Below, piece by piece: positions 5,835 through 9,111 of a stretch of 9,111 nucleotides of DNA. Numbering within the stretch: position 1 is the first letter of the stretch; each line of letters starts with the position of its first letter. This DNA is from Hyphomicrobiales bacterium (lineage in GTDB: Bacteria > Pseudomonadota > Alphaproteobacteria > Rhizobiales > Beijerinckiaceae): positions 1-9,111 of the forward strand of contig JAIXZF010000002.1 of assembly GCA_027489835.1 (NCBI GenBank). Direction: 5' to 3'. The notes under the pieces were generated by a model. That model was not told the origin of the DNA. It was given only the letters and a program-made list of their open reading frames with translations, and ran no database searches. Position numbers and translations under genes: made by a program.

Positions 5835-7283
5835 TCACGTCACCTCGAACCAGGTCCACAGCCCCGCGTCGAAGCGCTCGAGGTTGCCTGACGAGATCAG
5901 CCATCGGCCCGGGTTGCCTGCGGGAAAGGCGAAGCGGAGCGTGCGCCCTTCCGGGATCTGGGCGGTGTCCGTCCAGTAGGGCTCCCAACCATCGTCCAGC
6001 GGGTGCAGCAGCCGCGCCGTGTGCCCGTGGAGGTGGATCACCTGCGTCCAGATCGTGCGGTTGGTGATCGCGAGCACCACCGGCCGGCCGCGCGGCACGG
6101 TGAAGAGCGGCGTCGCCGCCTGGCCCGGCGCGCCGTTGACGCGCCACGGTCTGTCGAGGTCGACGCCCTCGAGGTCGAGCTTGCCGTCGGCGGTCGCCTT
6201 CGCGCCGCCCTCGATCACCATCTCCGAGCGCAGCGCATCCTGCAGGCGCACGGCGGCCGGAAGCTGCGGGTTCGGGGCCAGCGGGCCGATCGCCGGGAGC
6301 GCCGGACGGCCCACGGCCCGATCCGTCGCGCTCAGCATCACCAGCGGCAGGCCGGGCCCGATCTGCGCCATCACCGTGCCGACCGCGCCGGCCTCGTCCG
6401 GCACGTCGATCATCAGGTCGTAGCGGGTGCCGGGCGCGAAGGGCAAGGCGGCGCGCAGCGGCTCGAAACTGTCCGTCGGCTGGCCGTCGACGGCGATCAC
6501 ATAGGGCCTGAGCCCGTCGAACCTCAGCCGCATGATGCGCGCGTTGCAGGCCGATATGAGCCTGAGGCGCACCCGGGAGCCACGGGCCACGGCGATGCGC
6601 TCGGGCGCGGATCGCCCGTTGACCGTGATCCAGCTTCCCAGCCGCCCGGCCGCCGCGTGGGCGGGGCCGCGCTCGAAGCCGGCGACCTTGTTGTCGTCGG
6701 TGAGGAGCCAGTCGTCGATCACCACCGTGACATCGAGGTCGGCTGGCGGAGGGGCGGGCTCCTCGACGACGAGGGCCCCGGACAGCCCCTTGTCCTGCGC
6801 AGGCCCGGACTGGCCAAGCATGATCGGCCGCCAGAACAGCGTGCCGGCGTCGGGCGGTGTGAGCCGATATTCGAAGCTCGCGCCGGGCGCGATGGGCTCC
6901 TGGGTGAAGCCGCCGACCCCGTCCATGGCGCCGAGGCCCCGCAGTCCATGCCAGTGGATGGCGAGCGGCTGCTCCGTGCGGTTGTTGACGGTGACGATGG
7001 CGGTGTCGCCCAGCCTCATGCGCATCGGGCGCGCGGGCACGGCCCCGTCTGTCGACCAGACGTCGTACTCGACGGGCGGCGTCGGGCGCAGCCGGGTCTT
7101 CGAAGGCGCGAGGTTGAGGGTGTGCCGCACCTCGCGTGCCAGCGCGGGCGGCGCGGCAGGCTGGGGCTGCGCGCTTCCCTGGCGCTGGCCGCGCTGCTGC
7201 GCGAGGACCGGTGAGGCTGCCCCGGCGACGAAGCTGGCCAGCGCTGTGCGGCGGGTGAGGGCGGTTCGGTCGATGGCGGCCAT
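5835..7283 (-). CDS. Tat-exported multicopper-oxidase-fold protein lacking type 1 and most type 3 copper ligands
   Basis: 482 residues, a typical length for three-domain bacterial multicopper oxidases. The N-terminus (ALTRRTALASFVAGAASPVLAQ) is a Tat-type signal peptide, so it is exported folded. Cupredoxin domains cover roughly 50-175, 180-325 and 355-482. Motif 1 is intact (H110-W-H112). Motif 2, normally HxH, reads FWRPIM, with R152 and I154 at the His places. Motif 3 reads QVIHLHGH: the type 1 His is Q414, while H417 and H419 remain. Motif 4, normally HCH...H....M, reads WLISSGNLERFDAGL: S464, S465, G466, R470 and L475 replace all five ligands. The type 2 pair (H110, H417) survives. Laccase-type electron transfer is therefore not expected; FtsP/SufI is a known copper-free precedent. 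The ATG at 7283 has GGAGA 4 bases upstream; an in-frame GTG at 7298 is less likely. Confidence 0.9.
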   Translation of the reverse strand: MAAIDRTALTRRTALASFVAGAASPVLAQQRGQRQGSAQPQPAAPPALAREVRHTLNLAPSKTRLRPTPPVEYDVWSTDGAVPARPMRMRLGDTAIVTVNNRTEQPLAIHWHGLRGLGAMDGVGGFTQEPIAPGASFEYRLTPPDAGTLFWRPIMLGQSGPAQDKGLSGALVVEEPAPPPADLDVTVVIDDWLLTDDNKVAGFERGPAHAAAGRLGSWITVNGRSAPERIAVARGSRVRLRLISACNARIMRLRFDGLRPYVIAVDGQPTDSFEPLRAALPFAPGTRYDLMIDVPDEAGAVGTVMAQIGPGLPLVMLSATDRAVGRPALPAIGPLAPNPQLPAAVRLQDALRSEMVIEGGAKATADGKLDLEGVDLDRPWRVNGAPGQAATPLFTVPRGRPVVLAITNRTIWTQVIHLHGHTARLLHPLDDGWEPYWTDTAQIPEGRTLRFAFPAGNPGRWLISSGNLERFDAGLWTWFEVT

Positions 7284-7332
7284 GATTCTCCATGCCACGG
7301 AGCGTCGCCGCGGCTCAAGCGCGCCTTGCGTC

Positions 7333-8118
7333 TCAGGCCTCGACGCCGACCGCGCGGATCATCCTGATGCGCTTCGGCAGCTCGGAAACGGCGGGCACGA
7401 AGCGCTGCGTCTCGGCGTCGAGGCGCATCAGGACGCCGGTGGCGACATCGAAATAGGCGCCGTGCAGCCCGAGCTTGCCGCTGGCCTCAAGTGTATGGAC
7501 GCAGGGAAACGCGCGCAGATTGGCCAACGACTGCTCGATAGACGAGAGCGCGAGCCGTTCCACGAAAACCGGGAGCGCCTCGCCCTGGCCTCGACCGCCG
7601 GCCCGGCCCGCCGCAGCTTCCAGCAGGCTGACCCATTTGCCGATGAAGTCGCCGGGAGACAGGGGCGCCGCCCCGTCATCGGCGAAGGCGCGGATGCCGC
7701 CGCAGCGGCCATGACCCAGCACGACGATGTGCTGGACCTTGAGCGACTGCACTGCGTACTCGAGCGCCGCCGAGACGCCGTGCAGCCCTTCATCGGGCGA
7801 ATAGGGCGGCACGAGATTGGCAACGTTGCGCATGACGAACAGCTCGCCGGGCGCGGCGTCGAAGATGGCCTCGGGCGAGACGCGGCTGTCGCAACAGCCG
7901 ATCACCATGATGCGGGGGCTCTGCCCGTCCGCCGCCAGCTGCTCGTAGCGCGCCTGCTCGCGGGGGAACCGGTCATCGAGGAAGGCGCGGTATCCGTCGA
8001 TGAGGCGCTCCGGAAAATGCGGCGAGACCGGCGCGCGCGGGCCGGCCGCGCGCTCGCCGGTGCCGTCGACGGCCGGCGTCCTTGCAGCCGCTGGATTTGA
8101 CATCTCGTCCATGGACAT
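7333..8118 (-). CDS. Beta-class carbonic anhydrase
   Basis: Zinc enzyme that interconverts carbon dioxide and bicarbonate, usually cytoplasmic. 261 residues from the first start. The zinc and catalytic signatures are complete: CCDSR (75-79, with C75 as ligand and the D77/R79 pair) and HGRCGG (136-141, ligands H136 and C139), with FVMRNVANLV (94-103) and GVSAALEYAV (114-123) between them as in the family. The first 33 residues are Ala/Pro-rich, and a Gly-rich insert lies near 172-179. Three in-frame ATGs (8118, 8112, 8103) have no convincing RBS. A promoter-like pair would start RNA near 8118, so translation may be leaderless or begin at 8103. The stop is 49 bp before the oxidase-like gene on the same strand, so the two may share a transcript. 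Confidence 0.95.
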   Translation of the reverse strand: MSMDEMSNPAAARTPAVDGTGERAAGPRAPVSPHFPERLIDGYRAFLDDRFPREQARYEQLAADGQSPRIMVIGCCDSRVSPEAIFDAAPGELFVMRNVANLVPPYSPDEGLHGVSAALEYAVQSLKVQHIVVLGHGRCGGIRAFADDGAAPLSPGDFIGKWVSLLEAAAGRAGGRGQGEALPVFVERLALSSIEQSLANLRAFPCVHTLEASGKLGLHGAYFDVATGVLMRLDAETQRFVPAVSELPKRIRMIRAVGVEA

Positions 8119-8124
8119 TGGCCG

Positions 8125-8152
8125 GGGATACCAGCCTCGCCCGTCCCGTCAA
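8125..8152 (-). promoter_or_regulatory. Candidate promoter of the carbonic anhydrase gene
   Basis: On the minus strand TTGACG (8152-8147), a 16-bp spacer and TATCCC (8130-8125). The -35 is 5/6 and the -10 only 3/6. The predicted RNA start falls on or near the first ATG at 8118, which would leave little or no leader. Confidence 0.32.
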
Positions 8153-8227
8153 GCTTGGCCATGTCTATGCACGTGGGCTGGACGCCCTCGCGTGCGGTCT
8201 GCCTGCGCGGCCTGACAGCCGCCTCAC

Positions 8228-8252
8228 GGAACATTGAACGGGCAAGCCGGTT
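8228..8252 (+). promoter_or_regulatory. Candidate EcfG (general stress response) promoter
   Basis: GGAAC (8228-8232), a 16-bp spacer and GGTT (8249-8252) match the alphaproteobacterial EcfG pattern GGAAC-N16/17-CGTT at all but one base. Predicted RNA start near 8259 leaves a leader of about 30 nt containing GGAG before the ATG at 8288. Position and direction suit the glycine-zipper gene. Confidence 0.5.
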
Positions 8253-8287
8253 GTTCCGGCATCGTCATTTTTTGTTGGAGAAACATC

Positions 8288-8704
8288 ATGTTGAAGACCA
8301 TTTTGATCGTCGGCGCCCTCGTGGCGGCTCCTGCCGCGGCCTTCGCGCAGAACCAGAGCGGCGCGACCGGTGGCGCAGCGAGCGGCGCGGCCACCGGCGC
8401 GGTCGGAGGCGCGATCGTGGGCGGCCCCGTGGGTGCTGTTGTCGGTGGCGTTGGTGGCGCTGTCGTGGGCGGCATCATCGGCGGCTCGCAGCCCGAGTTC
8501 CGCAACTACGTCGTGGAGCAGCGCGTCCCGTCGTACACCTACGAGGAGCCTGTCGCGGTTGGCACGGTCCTGCCGCAGCGCGGCGTGACCTATCGCGAGG
8601 TGCCGCGTCAGTACAGCCAGCAGCCGTACCGCTACACCGTCGTCAACGGCCGCACGGTCATCGTGGAGCCCGAGACGCGCCGCGTGATCCAGATCATCGA
8701 GTGA
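8288..8704 (+). CDS. Secreted glycine-zipper protein with DUF1236-like C-terminus
   Basis: 138 residues in three parts. A Sec signal peptide, MLKTILIVGALVAAPAAAFA (1-20), has an AFA-Q cleavage site. A glycine-zipper stretch (about 25-67) repeats GG/GA every 3-4 residues and could insert in or pack against membrane. The C-terminal domain (about 72-138) contains LPQRGVTYREVP (95-106) and YRYTVVNGRTVIVEPETRRVIQIIE at the very end, matching the DUF1236 pattern common in Hyphomicrobiales. The start at 8288 has GGAG 7 bases upstream; an in-frame ATG at 8234 was rejected because the signal peptide begins at 8288. Role unknown, probably cell envelope. A candidate EcfG promoter at 8228-8252 suggests stress induction; the terminator is at 8779-8819. 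Confidence 0.88.
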   Translation: MLKTILIVGALVAAPAAAFAQNQSGATGGAASGAATGAVGGAIVGGPVGAVVGGVGGAVVGGIIGGSQPEFRNYVVEQRVPSYTYEEPVAVGTVLPQRGVTYREVPRQYSQQPYRYTVVNGRTVIVEPETRRVIQIIE

Positions 8705-8709
8705 CCTGA

Positions 8710-8755
8710 GGCCGGCTCGCCCGGCCAGGCGGGGCGGGTGGCGCAAGCCGCCCGC
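8710..8755 (+). other. Two tandem hairpins in the 3' region of the glycine-zipper gene
   Basis: Stem 1 is GGCCGG-CTCGC-CCGGCC (8710-8726). Stem 2 is GCGGGTGGC-GCAA-GCCGCCCGC (8734-8755), 9 bp with one G-U pair and a GNRA tetraloop. Neither is followed by T's. With the terminator at 8779-8819 they make a strongly structured 3' end, possibly stabilising. Confidence 0.45.
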
Positions 8756-8778
8756 GTCGCCGGTCCCAGAGCCGATCG

Positions 8779-8819
8779 GCGCCGCGCCGGGCCAGGGCCT
8801 GTGCGCGGCGCATTTTTTT
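8779..8819 (+). terminator. Rho-independent terminator of the glycine-zipper gene
   Basis: GCGCCGCGC (8779-8787) pairs perfectly with GCGCGGCGC (8803-8811) around a 15-nt loop, then A and seven T's (8813-8819). It ends about 115 bp past the stop and insulates the downstream tRNA gene. Confidence 0.87.
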
Positions 8820-8848
8820 GCTGCATAGCCTGCTGCCTCTGCTATAGG
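8818..8848 (+). promoter_or_regulatory. Candidate promoter of tRNA-Leu
   Basis: TTGCTG (8818-8823), a 19-bp spacer and TATAGG (8843-8848), about 50 bp before the mature tRNA 5' end. The spacer is long, but CTATAGG is a plausible -10 and no better pair lies closer. The -35 overlaps the end of the preceding terminator T run, so the two units are tightly packed. Confidence 0.38.
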
Positions 8849-8898
8849 AGCGCCAGAATCCGACGCCGGCTGAAGGCTCGACGGGTGCGGTTAGGCCT

Positions 8899-8983
8899 GC
8901 GGGCGTGGCGGAATTGGTAGACGCAGTGGATTTAGGTTCCACCGCCGCAAGGTGTGGGGGTTCGAGTCCCTCCGCCCGCACCA
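8899..8983 (+). tRNA. tRNA-Leu, anticodon UAG
   Basis: 85 nt with encoded CCA (8981-8983). The acceptor stem GCGGGCG (8899-8905) pairs with CGCCCGC (8973-8979), discriminator A at 8980. The anticodon stem GTGGA (8926-8930) pairs with TCCAC (8938-8942), loop TTTAGGT, anticodon TAG at 8933-8935, reading CUA and other CUN leucine codons. The D-loop (GGTAGAC) and T-arm (GGGGGTTCGAGTCCCTC) are normal. A long variable arm (class II) supports leucine. Confidence 0.97.
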
Positions 8984-9049
8984 GCCGCTGCCCGCGCGGG
9001 CCTGCCGACCGGCGTTGACGGACGCAGATTTCAGGAACGGACCAGCACG

Positions 9050-9111
9050 ATGCAGGTGATCGAAACCCTTTCGCAGGGGCTCAAGCGCGAGTTCAAGGTG
9101 GTGCTCACCGC
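9050..9111 (+). CDS. tig: Trigger factor, N-terminal fragment (runs off the window)
   Basis: Only the first 20 codons are present: MQVIETLSQGLKREFKVVLT, which matches the start of alphaproteobacterial trigger factor, the ribosome-bound chaperone and peptidyl-prolyl isomerase that meets nascent chains at the exit tunnel. The ATG has a GGA 8 bases upstream and AGGA a little further. A tRNA-Leu 66 bp upstream on the same strand is a common arrangement in Hyphomicrobiales. The short GC hairpin between them (8990-9001) lacks a T run, so read-through from the tRNA is possible. Confidence 0.88.
   Translation, partial: MQVIETLSQGLKREFKVVLT

Noticed and set aside
6003..7214. Long plus-strand open frame opposite the oxidase-like gene
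   Set aside because: Same shadow effect; no RBS and no domain.
5662..7293. Long second frame over the oxidase-like gene on the minus strand
   Set aside because: The product is Arg/Ala/Pro-rich and lacks any recognisable motif, whereas the chosen frame carries a Tat signal and MCO motifs throughout.
8990..9001. Terminator between tRNA-Leu and tig
   Set aside because: GCCCGCGCGGGC gives only a 4-bp stem with a 4-nt loop and no T run.

Overview
The window looks like chromosomal DNA of a high-GC alphaproteobacterium, most likely Hyphomicrobiales (a Bosea-, Chelatococcus- or Methylobacterium-like relative). The evidence is a rhizobial-type glnB-glnA unit, a DUF1236-type glycine-zipper protein, an EcfG-like GGAAC promoter, and a tRNA-Leu lying directly before the trigger factor gene. 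The genus is an inference. I see no phage, transposon, CRISPR or plasmid genes.

Layout, left to right. (1) 1-2266, surface-polysaccharide-type genes: a small C-terminally membrane-anchored protein (possibly the tail of a longer gene), a GT4 glycosyltransferase (+), and a convergent class I SAM methyltransferase (-). (2) 2267-2651, a 385-bp gap downstream of glnA. It holds the strong glnA terminator, then a very good sigma-54 promoter match, a CU-rich anti-Shine-Dalgarno stretch between hairpins, and a second terminator-like hairpin, all on the minus strand. This reads as a possible sigma-54-controlled small RNA of about 90 nt. (3) 2652-4501, glnA (glutamine synthetase I) and glnB (PII), transcribed glnB then glnA on the minus strand. 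(4) 4759-5181, a four-helix membrane protein of unknown function (+), converging with (5) a minus-strand set: beta-carbonic anhydrase (8118-7333), a Tat-exported multicopper-oxidase-fold protein that has lost its type 1 and most type 3 copper ligands (7283-5835), and a four-helix VKOR-like membrane protein with a CxxC pair (5737-5186). (6) 8228-8819, a secreted glycine-zipper/DUF1236 protein with its own candidate general-stress (EcfG) promoter and a strong terminator. (7) tRNA-Leu(UAG) and the first 62 bases of tig (trigger factor), which runs off the right edge.

How the genes fit together: glnB and glnA form the core of nitrogen assimilation (PII sensing and ammonia fixation). A sigma-54 promoter just past the glnA terminator would put the candidate sRNA under the nitrogen (NtrC/RpoN) regulon, though no NtrC site was recognised. 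The carbonic anhydrase, oxidase-fold and VKOR-like genes share a strand with gaps of 49 and 97 bp and may be co-transcribed, but a shared pathway cannot be shown from sequence alone. The two observations most worth following are the candidate sRNA at about 2414-2505 and the copper-site-degenerate oxidase at 5835-7283.
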